The position numbers and the translations under genes are program-made. From Nannochloropsis salina CCMP1776 (lineage: Eukaryota; Sar; Eustigmatophyceae; Eustigmatales; Monodopsidaceae): a DNA stretch of 64,000 nucleotides. Positions 43,592 through 55,000 of this stretch are shown one piece after another (position 1 is the first letter of the stretch; each line of letters opens with the position of its first letter). The notes below the pieces were generated by a model, which was not told the DNA's origin, did no database searches, and was given only the letters and a program-made list of their open reading frames with translations. The DNA is taken from positions 131,071-195,070 of the forward strand of contig SDOX01000145.1 of NCBI GenBank assembly GCA_004565275.1, in the 5' to 3' direction.

Positions 43592-46078
43592 TTAACGCCC
43601 GAAAAATTCATCCAAAATAAATTTCGCCCCCCTCGAAGCCACCATCAATACCGTACTGTGCGTGTTCCCACTCGGAATAGTAGGAAAAACTGAGGCATCC
43701 GCCACTCGCAGTCCGTCCACTCCCATGACATGCAAGCGCGGGTCCACGACCCCCATAGGATCCTCCTCTTTGGTCATTTTACAGCTCCCACACCAATGGG
43801 AGTTGACGAATTTATTCTTCCGTACCCACTTCTTCAGGACACCCTCGTCGACCAAATCGGGCCCAGGCAGCGTCTCCTCCTGCGCCGCCTCCGTCATGGG
43901 ACTCGTCCGCGCAATCACGCGCACATTCCGTACCCCCCATATCAACTTCCCAATGTCCATGTCGGAGAGAAAGCCTTCGCCCTCTGAGGCTGACACGTTC
44001 GCTTCCAGCACGCGTGCAGGCCCATGCATGGCGTCCCGAGGATCCAGCTCCACGGAATACCGTGCCTGCGGATCCAAAAGCGCGATGGTAACGAGCATGG
44101 TGCCCCGCTGGGTCTTGCTCGCTGGCGGCAAGGTCGGGGTGGACGACAGGTTGGCCGCCCGCGGACTAGCGCCCGCATCCATAGCTTCTTCGCTCTCCTG
44201 CTGCTTCTGCACCAGATGGGGCTCTGAGATGCGCGGGAAGACCGTCAACTGTAGATCCGGGTAGTTTTCCTTGAAGGCCGGGTTCTTGCTCCCTTTGTCC
44301 GACTTGAGGAAGGCCCCCGCAGTAAAGCCACTGCTCGCGAATATGGTGTAGTCCTTCTGTTGGCTCCCCGGCTGGTCGCCCGGGAAGAAGCCCCCCCCTC
44401 CCCACTGCTGCCCGGGCCCGCCGGCTCGATCGGCCCTGCTTGTCGCGCCCTTGGCCCTGAGGATCTCCCCCCCCTCCACCACCCAGTCCTTGTACTCGGT
44501 GAGCTCCTCGAAGGAACCCGCCGCCGCCACCCGCCCCGCCAAGGGCGTGGTCAAGGTGAAGGTCATGGGCACAGAGGGGTGGTCCTGGAGGTTCTCCCCT
44601 ACGCCCGGTAGGTCGACGAGCACAGGGATGCCGGCCTCCTCCAGCTTCCTTCGGGGGCCCACGCCCGAGTTCATGAGGATCTTGGGAGTGTGGATGGCGC
44701 CTGCGGTCAGCACGACATTCCCTTTCCCTTTCCCCCTCCCCGGGCTCTTGAGCCGCGCCTCTCGGCTGTCACCCCCCTCCGCGGCGAACGACACGCCTGT
44801 GGCCGTGTAGACGCCGTCCTTCTCGCCCGACATGAGCACGTGCGTCACCTCCGCTTTCAGAACTATGTCCAAATTGCTCCTTTTGTCCATAATCGGGCCC
44901 AAAAAGGCACGGGCGGCGCTCATGCGCACCCCGTTCTTGATGCAAAAGTGGTAGTAGGCAGCCCCCAGGCGTCCATTGGGCGCATTGAAGTCGTCGGAAA
45001 TGGGCAAGCCCGTGATCCGGCAGGCTTCTAGAAAGTAAGGCGCGACCTGGTCCACGTACATGGGCGGCGCGGACCGGATCGGACCCCCCTTGCCGTGGTA
45101 CGAGGAGGGGGGGCCGTCGAAGTCCTCGAGCGCCATGTCCTCCGCCAGCGCGGCCTCCCACGTCCACCCCACATCCGTCAGGTTCCACGCCTCGAAGTCC
45201 TTGGGCAGAGAGCGTACGTAGAGCATGGCATTGTGCGCGCCGCAGCCCCCCAGAACCTTGGCAATCATGGCCCCCTCCACGTCCCAGTGGTAGTCCGCCT
45301 GGTGCGCCACCGTGCTCCAGAGCAGCGGCACGTCGAACATGGTCAGGGGCGACGCCGTGTAGTCCGTGCCCCCCAGACAGCCCTGACTCGCCCCCCCCGC
45401 CTCCAAGAGGAGGACCTCCACGGCCGGGTCCTCGCTCAGCTTGTTCGCCAAGACGCTCCCTGCCGGCCCCCCGCCTACCACGATGAAGTCGTAGCCCTCC
45501 AACCTGAGGGTGGGCGTGGGCCGCGCTCCGTCGTGCCCCGCCGTGGCGACAGAGGCGCTACTGCGTCAGAAAGACGGAAGTGAGCACGTAGATGGTGGAG
45601 CGAGAGACATGCTAGGGTCTGTATCCGCCGCGACGGGGTCACGAACCAACGCGTGGAAAAGGAGGGAAAAACACGTGCTGGGGCAAGACCGATGGCAATT
45701 TCCCTCTGTCCCATCCTTTGTCGGGGAGTGAGCACACACAGGACGTACCTTTCTCCGAATGGGAGAGAGGAGGGCGAGTTCGGGGCCGGCGGGGGCTGCC
45801 CTTGCAGAACATAGACGAGAGCCGCCACGGAGAAGGTCAGGAGGAGCAAGCTGTACCCATACAAAAAGGGGCGGTGTTCCAGCAGGGCCGTCACTACCCC
45901 GCCTCGTTGAGCTGTGGCATGGGCTACGGCGCACAAATGTCCACAAGGGATGAGAGATGTGCTCGAGTGGTCACAGCGTCAGACTCAAGCATGACTTGCC
46001 ATTTTTTGCCCCCTCACGTCTCGGAAAAATTCAAGTCTTACCGATACCAGACCTTGCCACTGCCGCGGGTGGCACCAT
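43592..46078 (-). CDS. Membrane-anchored GMC oxidoreductase (FAD), three exons
   Basis: FAD-dependent alcohol/choline-type oxidoreductase. Exons 46042-46078, 45749-45911 and 43592-45503 total 2112 nt (703 aa), phases 1 and 2. An N-terminal helix (YGYSLLLLTFSVAALVYVL) anchors it in a membrane. The FAD motif VVGGGPAGSVLANKL, GGCGAHNAMLYVR, GMC signature 2 (AGAIHTPKILMNSGVG) and the C-terminal HWCGSCKM...GLRVADASVFPTIPSGNTHS are all present, including the active-site His and His/Asn pair region. Fatty acid photodecarboxylase, a GMC enzyme of algae, was considered, but the segment aligned with its key Cys-Arg reads IALLDPQ here, so a photoenzyme is unlikely. The start is least certain: ATG 46078 gives a short first exon, and the frame is open further upstream. 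Confidence 0.9.
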
Positions 46079-46624
46079 CGACACATTGTCTTCCTCATCC
46101 TCGTGCACCACTGGGAGGTCTTCGATTCCCTCCCTGTAGAATGTCCAAGCGTCGAGATGCGGAACGCGGTGTTTTTGAGAGGTGCTCCTAAGCCCACTCC
46201 AAAGTGTACATGCGACTCCATGGTAACAATCATGCCACGGAAAACAGAACTTACCCAATCCGCTGATAGCCTCCACGCAGCACCATGGCCCTCGCAGCGT
46301 CCCTGCTTGACGGGCGCTGATAGCAAGGGGGGGTATATATTCGTGTTGAGTGCGTCACAGGGCGTTCAGGAGACTAGGCGTAAAGCGAATCATCGCCAGG
46401 AAAGGGATCGAGAAATTCCCCGGCTTGTTGGTTTCACCGCCCGTCACAGGCGTGCCTTGGCTTTTAGAGGGGTTTCCCATCTTTTTTTGCACGTTTTTCT
46501 TGTTTGCCGGTTGCCTCCCAAAATTTCACTTATCATTTCGACCGTCCTGTCTTGTGGAGGAATTAATGCGGCTCTCTCTTTATCTTTTTACATTGCAGAG
46601 AGCGGAGGCCATTCTGCACAGGTA
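46079..46624. other. Divergent promoter region GMC / ABC ATPase
   Basis: About 550 bases between outward-facing starts. A TATATAT stretch near 46333 could serve as a core promoter. Either gene could extend into it, because both frames stay open. Confidence 0.45.
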
Positions 46625-49058
46625 ATGGCCGCATGCCGCATACCAACGAGGGGGAGGTGTCACATTTCTTGGACAGGTACCGCACTTTCATTAGCGTGTA
46701 CTGGCAACAAGAGATTCGCGACGAGCCAGACGGATGCAGCCAAATGGCGCCAGATCTACGGCCAAAAACCTCCCCCCCATGCCGGAAAAAAAGCCTTGCC
46801 TCCCCAAGAACTCGCCCGGCTGGACGCTAGAAACGGCATCCTCGTTGCCCAGGAATCAGACGAAGGCATTAAAACTTTCAGAGCTTTTGCTGGAGGGAAG
46901 GAAGATTACGTGTTGCGCTTCGGTGACCATGTGTGCGTGATGGGCAAGAACGGGGCGGGAAAGTCCTTGTTTTGTCAGGCGCTCGGCGGGCATAGAGAGG
47001 TCCTGCCTCACGGGATGATGAGTATCGAAGACACAAAAGAATCATTTCAGGGTGCAGACGCCAAGCAAGAGCGGCTCGAGGGAACCGGGTGCAAGGAAGC
47101 GGAGAAAGGCGGCGCCGGGAAGGCCACCGGGCGAGAGGGTTCTGTCATGTTCATGTCCTTCAGCATGCACGGGCATTTCCTGGCCCGCTACAAAGACCGA
47201 GTGGTAGCGGATGTTCTGGGAGGGTCAAGTGATCCCTTGGCGCGACGGCTTATCGTGCAGCTGGGTCTGTACCCCCTGTGGTAAGCGGGAGGCCTGGTCC
47301 TCAGCCCCCGTCATCACCCCCCCGTGTCTGCCAGCCATTCCCGTTTCTCGAGCCTCCCCATACTGCGAGACACCATCACTCCCATCTCGTTAGGGCTTGC
47401 GTCTGGCACCCATTCGCCTCCGTTTGCCCACGTGCGCTTCTCCTCTCCCCTCCCCATCACCCTCCAGGTACAAGAGGGTCCACATGCTATCCACGGGAGA
47501 GATCCGGAAGGTGCTTTTGGCCGCCACCCTGAGCAAATCCCCGCGGGTCCTCGTCCTAGACAAGCCTTTTGATGGACTTGACGCTCCCTCACGGTGCGAA
47601 CATGGACTACGGCCGCCCCCCCCCCTTCCCCTCCCTCCCTCCCCCACTCCCTCCTCTTACCCCTTCTTTCCCCTTTCCCCTCCCCCCCCTCCACATTCTT
47701 ACCCAGCAAAAGCCTCCACACCGTCCTCTCCCAGCTCTGCCAGGGCTTCCCCCGCCTCCTCGTCGACCTGGGCTCGGCCCGCCGCTCCGTACCGCGCACG
47801 TCGATGGTGCTGGTGACGCACCGTCGGGAAGAGGTCCCTCAGGAGGTGGGGCGCCTGGTGTCCGTGGACGGCTTCGAAATCGGTGCGTGGGCAGGGGAGA
47901 CAAGCCTCTCCCGCGACGTTTTGTCGCTGAGGCCGAGCCCCACTCACTCCCTCTCCTCCCCCTCTCCTCCCTCGTCTCACAGAATACGAGGGCGCTATGG
48001 AAGCTCAGCGGCTTGCATCTCTTCGCGCCCTGGGACCTGCCCCCCTCCCTTCCCTCCCCAGAACCCTGCCCAAGCTCTACCGGCCCCAGGTACCCCGCGC
48101 CAGCACCTTGAGCAGCCCCAAGGCGCGCGAGAACCTCCAGACCGTCCTCCTCTTTGACGGGGTCCGCTACACAAAGGGGGAGCATCTCTTGCTCAACACC
48201 GTGAGCTGGCGGGTGAAGCAGGGAGAGGTGTGGGCTCTGAAGGGCCTGAACGGTGCGGGCAAGTCCACCTTGACGCGGCTCCTTCTGGAGCGATGGAGAG
48301 AAGACCTCGAGGAGCGCTGGCGTCGGGCGGGAAAAGGGGGGGAAGGAGGGCGGGCGGAGGGGCATACCGGTCCAAGCGCGCAGGTGCAGGGTCGCGTGGC
48401 GGTGGGGGTGCCTCACATCGGCGTGGTCTCCACCGAGCTCCACCTCCAGTTGGCAGCCACCTGTTCGGAGTGGCCCGCCTCCGCCGTCGTCCTCTCCGGC
48501 CTGGAGCCCCTGCCCCCCGCGGGGATGGTGGACCCGGCGTCTTCCCCACCCCCGCCGCCACACCCACCCGTCGATCAAGGGCAGCCAGAGCACGAACGGC
48601 TGGAGCGGCCATTCCTGAAGCCGCCTGCTCGTCTTCTCCCGCTCCTGAAAGAGTGGGGAGACATTCTGGGAATTTCCAGTCTGTACTCCACCCCCTTCGG
48701 GCGCCTGTCACAGGGCCAACAGAAGCTCGTCGTCATCGCCCGCGCCCTCATAGGAGCCCCTCCTCTCCTCATCTTCGACGAGGCCTGCCAAGGTCTCGAT
48801 AGCCAGCATCGCGCCTTGATCATGAGCCTTTTGACCACGATTGCCAAATCTGCTTCGTCGTGGTTGACGTTGCTGTACATCAGTCACCATGAGGACGAGG
48901 CATTGCCCGAAGTGACCTCGCACGTTCTAGAGCTCGAGCGCGGTCGGGTGTCGTTTGCCGGAACGTCTGAGCAGTGGAATGAACTGACGTTGAAAAGGCG
49001 GAAGGAGCACGAGGCGGGGGGAAGGAAGAAAGGGGGAATCGGACTCAGTCTAGCTTGA
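46625..49058 (+). CDS. ModF/PhrA-like tandem ABC ATPase, four exons
   Basis: Soluble protein with two ABC nucleotide-binding domains and no membrane segments, most like bacterial ModF. Exons 46625-47280, 47468-47593, 47707-47882 and 47983-49058 total 2034 nt (677 aa), phases 2, 2 and 1. NBD1: Walker A GKNGAGKS (107-114), signature LSTGEIRKV, Walker B VLVLDKPFDGLD, where the catalytic Glu is Lys251. NBD2: Walker A GLNGAGKST (about 407), signature LSQGQQKLVV, intact Walker B LLIFDEACQGLD and switch His in YISHHEDE. The FDGLD and QGLD signatures match ModF. NBD1 is therefore predicted to bind but not hydrolyse ATP well. The N-terminus (MAACRIPTRGRCH...) is basic and acid-free, suggesting mitochondrial import. 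The frame is open upstream of the chosen ATG. Confidence 0.88.
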
Positions 49059-49558
49059 GCCTCAGAGTGAGTGAGTGAGCGCGTAATCCTTACCCGTGGC
49101 GCGGCCCACACCCGGCGCACGCACTCGGCATGCGTAAATGGGAAAATGGCTAGCACAAATATTTGTGCCTTGTTGATAATTTTGCGTACGAATGAAAATT
49201 GCGGCCGTGTGTACAGTACGTTCCAGCTGTTGTTGCCGCCTTCCAAACTACACCGATGGGAGCGTGGACATTGCATTCTCCCCGATAGTTTCTGTCGCAT
49301 TCATAATGTCTGGGCCCAATAGTGCTTCAGTGTCCAACCCATCGAGCCGAAAAGAGCGTCCAAGCTTTCCTTTGTGTGCAGCAGTGCCCATCATGAGGGC
49401 TTTATGTCTTATGCGTACCCCCCAACCCTTTTCGCGGAATTTTTCCGAGACCCGCCCGGCCTTGCCGCCACTCATCCCCAGATACGATACTTAGGGTCTC
49501 GCGGCCCTGGCACGCTTACTCACGCATGTTCCGACCTCAATGATGCGCAGGCGAAACC
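49059..49558. other. Intergenic region ABC ATPase / trigger factor
   Basis: About 500 bases with 3' UTR of the ABC gene and the trigger-factor promoter; no other feature is seen. Confidence 0.5.
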
Positions 49559-51509
49559 ATGCTTGTCAATCAACGACGATGCGCAGCCATGGCTGCTATC
49601 CTTTTCAGTGCCTGGAATGCGCAGGCTTTTATCCCTCGCCTTCCCGCCAACTTGTATCAGCGCCAGCAGCATAGCAAGTTGTCCCTCTACTCGACGCTAT
49701 CAGAAAATGTCCAGACAACGTAAGTAATTGTGTCATTATCAGAACATTATCCGTATAATTTATCGCCTTGATCATGTTTGTCGACTTCCCCGTATTCGGG
49801 CGACTTTGGGCAAAGTACTAACTCGCCCAAGTTGCACTTGACTTTGTCGTCTCTTACACCCCTTGGCTCTCATATTGCGTCTATTAAGGTCGAAAGTGAG
49901 ATTTTTCTATGCTAAATACATTTTTGTTATCACAAGTTATTTAACCGCCTTAACCTCCAAAAGGCATGTTTTCAGTCTCTGGCAAAACCTTTCACGATAC
50001 TTTTCTCTCTTGATGGATACCTGTTCAGAGATCTGCATTTGCGAATGCACCAGATAATTTATGCTCTATACATGCTATCTTTTCTCATTTTTATCCCTCT
50101 ATATCCAATGAAGAAACGTTCTCCAACTCATTTGCCATCCTTCCTTCCCCTCTTTCGATAACAGCGTGGAGGCCCGCGCTAATTCCTCTGTTGCCCTCTT
50201 TGTCACCGTCCCTGGCACGCTTACCCGCAAGGCTTACGACCAGGCCTGCAAACGCATGATCGAGGAAAGCAAAACGTCGATCCCGGGCTTCCGGAAAGGC
50301 CAGCGTGTCCCCGAGCAAGTCCTTTTGAATGCGGTGGGCGGCCCCCAGGTCATCATCAATGAAGCTCTGGACATTCTGTGCGAAGATGCACTGAAAAAGG
50401 CCATCGACGAATCGGACGTGAAGGCGGTGGGGCAAGCCTCGCTGGTGTCACACCCTGAGACCCTGATCGCCGCCTTCAAGCCCGGGGAGCCCATTGTCAT
50501 GGAGCTGACCGTGGACGTGTACCCGGAGGTAGAATTCACGGGTCCTTACGCGGGCCTGAAGGTGCAGGTGGATCGCATTCCCTTAGAGAACGAGAAGGTC
50601 AAACAGGCGCTAGAATCGCTCCGAAAGAAGCGCGTCCGTCTAGTGGACACGGCGCCTGGCTACGAGGGCAAGCTGGGGGACTCGGCCATCGTGAACATGC
50701 AGGCGTTTCAGATGCTCTCGGACGGCACCCGCGGGCCCGAGATGAGGAACATCGCGGCGGGTGAGGGCGTGGAGGTGGTGTTGGAGGAGGGGCGATTCCT
50801 GCCAGGCGTCGTCGAGGGTCTGGTCGGGAAGCCGGCGGGCTGCAAGGTGGTGATCCCCGTGACTTTCCCCGAGAACATCCGGGACCCGCAGCTGGCCGGT
50901 ATTAAAGCCGAGTTCGAGGTGGAGATATTGGAGCTGAAAAACCGGATCGTTCCTGAGATTGACGAGCAGTTCGCCAAGGAGATTCGACCGGACTTGACAC
51001 CGGAGGGAATCAAACAAGAGGTTGTGGACGCCGTGAATGCCGATGCGGAGGAGCGGACCAAGATGAACCGCAACAAGGCTCTGGAGGAGGCGCTGCTGGC
51101 AATCACTCGGGCCGAGATCCCGGAGTGCTGGATTGTGGAGGAGACGCGGCGGAAGTTCGCCTTGATGATGCAAGAGGTGTCCACGCAGGGCAAGTCGGAG
51201 GAGGAGGTGAAAAAGATGATAACCAAGGAGAACTTCGAGAAGTATCGAGAAATCGCCTATCCGCAGACGGTCAAGACTTTGATGCTGGGTGTGGCGACTG
51301 CCAAAGTGGCGGAAGACGAGGGTTTGCAGGTGGACCCGCTGGAGCTGCAGGACCAGATCGATTTGAGAAAGCTGGAGGCGGAGAGACAAGGGCTGGACGA
51401 GAAGGCCTTGCGCGACCAGCTCGAGGCGAAGCTCTTAGCAGACATGGTCTTGGATCGTCTCGCGGACCAAGCGGATGTAACGTACGTGGACGTGAGCGAC
51501 GACGCTTGA
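49559..51509 (+). CDS. tig: Plastid trigger factor, two exons
   Basis: Ribosome-associated chaperone and peptidyl-prolyl isomerase for nascent chains in the plastid. Exons 49559-49719 and 50165-51509 total 1506 nt (501 aa), phase 2, donor GTAAGT. Exon 1 alone carries the targeting sequence: a signal peptide ending NAQA, then FIPRLP, the Phe-led cleavage site of secondary-plastid proteins. Exon 2 holds the ribosome-binding domain with the docking motif IPGFRKGQRVP (family GFRxGxxP), the FKBP-like domain (GDSAIVNMQAF; FLPGVVEGLVGKPAGC), and the helical C-terminal arms. Full length compared with bacterial Tig (~430 aa plus transit peptide). Confidence 0.95.
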
Positions 51510-52037
51510 GGGAGGAGGGACACAGGAAGGGGGAAAAGGGGCCGGGGGTGGAAGTTCACATGGTTGGCAAGGCAATAGGCGACATGCCCCGTCCAGAGGC
51601 AGGCGGGAGGCGGCACAGGTGGTTTGTAATTGTGTCGCAAATATCTTTAAAATCGAGAGATTGATGTCGGGAGCTGGAGCAAGGAGGAGCGGTGAAGACA
51701 GGAGAGGGAGGACGCCGTGCGAGGGAGGGTCAGCACATAATGGGTTCTCGCATGAGGACATAAGGGACGAGCATGAGGCAGGACGGCGCATAAAGAAACA
51801 CGCGTGTCGACGAAGACAATTAAACGCGCGAGGCCATGGACTAGAAAGCCTGATTAATTCTTTCGCTCCTCGGAGCTTGAAGGTGCACGCTGTACACTAT
51901 CTACACGCATGTGTGTGAGCGAGAGTCGTACACAATGTACTTTGAGTGAGCATGTCTCCCACCCGTTTACTGGAAAATCGTATTTCCAGGACCGTTTCCC
52001 CCCTCCAACCTCGTCTTGACCTGGTTTACTCCTGTGA
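51510..52037. other. Convergent 3' intergenic region
   Basis: About 530 bases between the trigger-factor and SAC3-like stop codons; no feature is recognised. Confidence 0.5.
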
Positions 52038-55000
52038 TCATAGAAACGCCTTGAGAAAGCTCATGGCCCCGCCCCAGGCCTTGGACTCCCTCGCGAGACT
52101 CCGACTGAGGGAGGCAAGACTGTCCGCGTCCTTTCCTCCGATGCCCCCACTCTCACTCTCCTTGCCCAGCGACGGCTGCACTCCATGAACAGGCTCCACA
52201 TCGTCCCCTCCTGAGCCTCTCCGGGCCCGCTTCCTTCCACCTCCTCCCTCTCCCTCTTCGCTAATCCCTCCCTGCCCATCCCCCCCCGGCGAGGACGGGT
52301 CCTCGTAGACATCTCCCTCCCTTCCCCCTTTCCCCGCCCCCCCTGCGGCTTCCTCCAAACTGACCATGGCCATCTCCGCATCCAACGCGTACGCTGCCCG
52401 CCCTGCTCGTTTCCGGCGTCGACCGCTCCGGAGCAAGCTCCCAATGCCGCCACTCCATCCCCCATCGCTTCCAAGACGACGCGAGGTCGCCTCTCGGTAG
52501 TGGAAGAAATCCTCGTGCGCCCGCCCATGCCCCTCGTCCAAGTCCATCTCCTGGTACTCCCGCAGGCTTGTCCCCTCCCTCCCACCCTCCCCGCCCTCCT
52601 GATTCGGTCCCCCATGCAGATGATACGCCCACCGCAAGGGAGGGCCTTCCGCGCCTCCCGTCCCGACCGCCACCCCGTCCCCCACTCGACCACAGCCCAA
52701 GCTCAGACGATCCACCACCATGGCCGTGAACAACCGGTTCCAGGGCGCCACGGGTCCCGCCTCCCCCCCCCTGCCCTCCTCGTACCATTCCGCCCGCGCT
52801 TCCAATGCCAACCCCCGGGCGAACTGAGCGAGCTGCGCAGAGACACCGAGCGACCACCCTTGCCCGCTCCCCTCCTCTCGCAGGACCTGCAGGTACCTTT
52901 CCACCCACCAAACAGGATCCTGCTCCTCTGACAGGGAGGGAGGCAAGGCGGGGAGCGCGACAGCATCCAGGAGATTCTCAAGCCGCAGCAGCCGTCGAGG
53001 ATCGTTCCACCCCAGGGCAAGGCTGTATCCAGTCCCAACCGCGGCTGTTGGCTTGCCTCCTGCAAATCCACTTGGAATTCGGCGGCGGCGCAGGCCAAAG
53101 AGGCCCCGTGCAGCCCGCTGTCCCGGACGAGGAGAGGCGGGGGAGCGGGAACTCACCCCCGTCATGTCCGACCACAAGGCGCGCGGCACCACTCCTGTCG
53201 CACCTCCCTTCTCCTTTGTGGTCGCCGCGCCACCCGATCCCCAGCCAGAGGCCGTGGGGGGGATGGAGGCAAATTCGGGGACTGGCCAAGGGACCATGGA
53301 GAGGGCGGGGGCACACAACTGATCACGAACTTCAGCCAAGGCTTGGTTGACAGTCTGCTGACAGCCCGCTGGCGTGGCCTCAAAGACATCGCCCGCCCGC
53401 CCTGGCCTTCCGTCCTGGACTGCAGGCCTGAGTCCCGCCTTTGCGTTCCCCTTTCCTTTCCAGAGGGCCTTCCGCACGGCCCTCCCCACCACTGAGACCA
53501 ACGTCTCGCGGACCAAGAGAGGTGTTCCGGGGCAGGTCTCTCCCAAAAATCCGAGGGCGCCGCCCAATGCCTCGCGGGCCCTGGCTTCCCAGTTCCCCTT
53601 CTCCAGCCCCTCGTCCTCCCCGCCTGACGCTGCCAATGCTCCGGTGCTAAAGACAACAGTTGGGGGAAGCGTGCAGACCTCCCACTCAAAGCCGACGGCC
53701 TCCGCGTCCCGGGTGAGAAAGCCCCGCTGCCCCAGCTCTAGAGCCACCGCGATCTTCTGCCGCACATCCAAGTCATTCTCAAGGCCCTTCTCGACTCTCG
53801 CACCCGCCCGCCGGTCCACATACGTGTCCAGCGCGTGCGCCGTCTCGGGTCCCATGCATATCAAGAGCGGGATCCCCGGCGTGGTGCCTCCCACCAAGGC
53901 TCGCATGTCCCTCTTGCACGCCCGCCAATACGCATTCCCGCCCTCTGCCCCCCCCTCCCCCCCTTCCTTGCCCCCCCTCATCCGGAGTAGGCTCTGCGAA
54001 TCCCGGCGCGGGCAAGTGAAACAAGAGCGCATGAGCTACCTCCTTCTTCGAGTCTTTCCCCCTTTCTATGATGCTCTCCCTCGACAGCATCTTGACACAG
54101 AGGCTCAAGTCGATTTCCTCGCCCGCTCCGTCTTCCCCACGCCGCGCCAAGCGGTGTTCTGCTTTCCACAGCACACGCTCCTCTCTCCTTTTCCCGCTCT
54201 TGGTCACCGCGTCCCCGGACCCCTTCCTCCAAAACATCGACGAGGTCGACCAGGCCGAAGAGGTCGAGGGAGAAGAGGTGGAGGGAAGCGTGAGTGCGCC
54301 GAGCAACCACGCCCCCGCAGGATCCATCGCGTCGGCCACCACCGCCAGCTTCCAGCCCAGGAGGGAGGGAGGGGCGGGGTCGTGGCGCGGATCCAGGAGG
54401 CTCAAACAGTCCTGCCGGTGCCGGGCCCAGAGTTTATTTCCAACGATCTTGGGGAGGTCTAATGGGGCGGGAGGGAGGATGGGGGGGGAGGGAGGGGGAG
54501 AGGCGGAGGGAGGCGACCGAGCTGGGGAAACGAGGGAAGCGTCGATGAGGACGGGAGCCCGAGCCCGCCACCTGCTTATCGCTCAGGGGGAGGCGGGGGC
54601 GGAGGGGCTGGAGCAACGACAGCATCGAGGAGGCCGACACAGCAGGTGCGGCTCCGGTGAGGTGCGGGGGAAGGACACCTGTGGCGAGCACTGTCTCAAA
54701 GCGGAGGCGCTCCCGGTCTTCCTGCTCTTGCTCGTGCCGGGCCACGGCCACCCACCTCTCCCAGGCCTGGCGTCGGCGCCTTCGGGTGTGTAGAAGCGAG
54801 AGCTTGCGCAGGGCCAGGCGCACTCGCTCCTTGACTTCTCCTTTCCGCGCCGCCACTTGGACCTGGGAGAGACGCGCTTCGGCCAAGAGCGCCTGAGCAC
54901 GTTCTTCTTTCACATGCCACGAATCATGGATGGGCTTGGGGGGAAGGGGGCCACCGTGAGGCTTGCCGTCTGAGGACTGGCCTTTCTGCTCTTCCTTGCC

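Noticed and set aside
43592-45503. Fatty acid photodecarboxylase identity for the GMC enzyme
   Set aside because: The segment aligning with the photoenzyme's essential Cys-Arg is IALLDPQ, so the diagnostic residues are absent.
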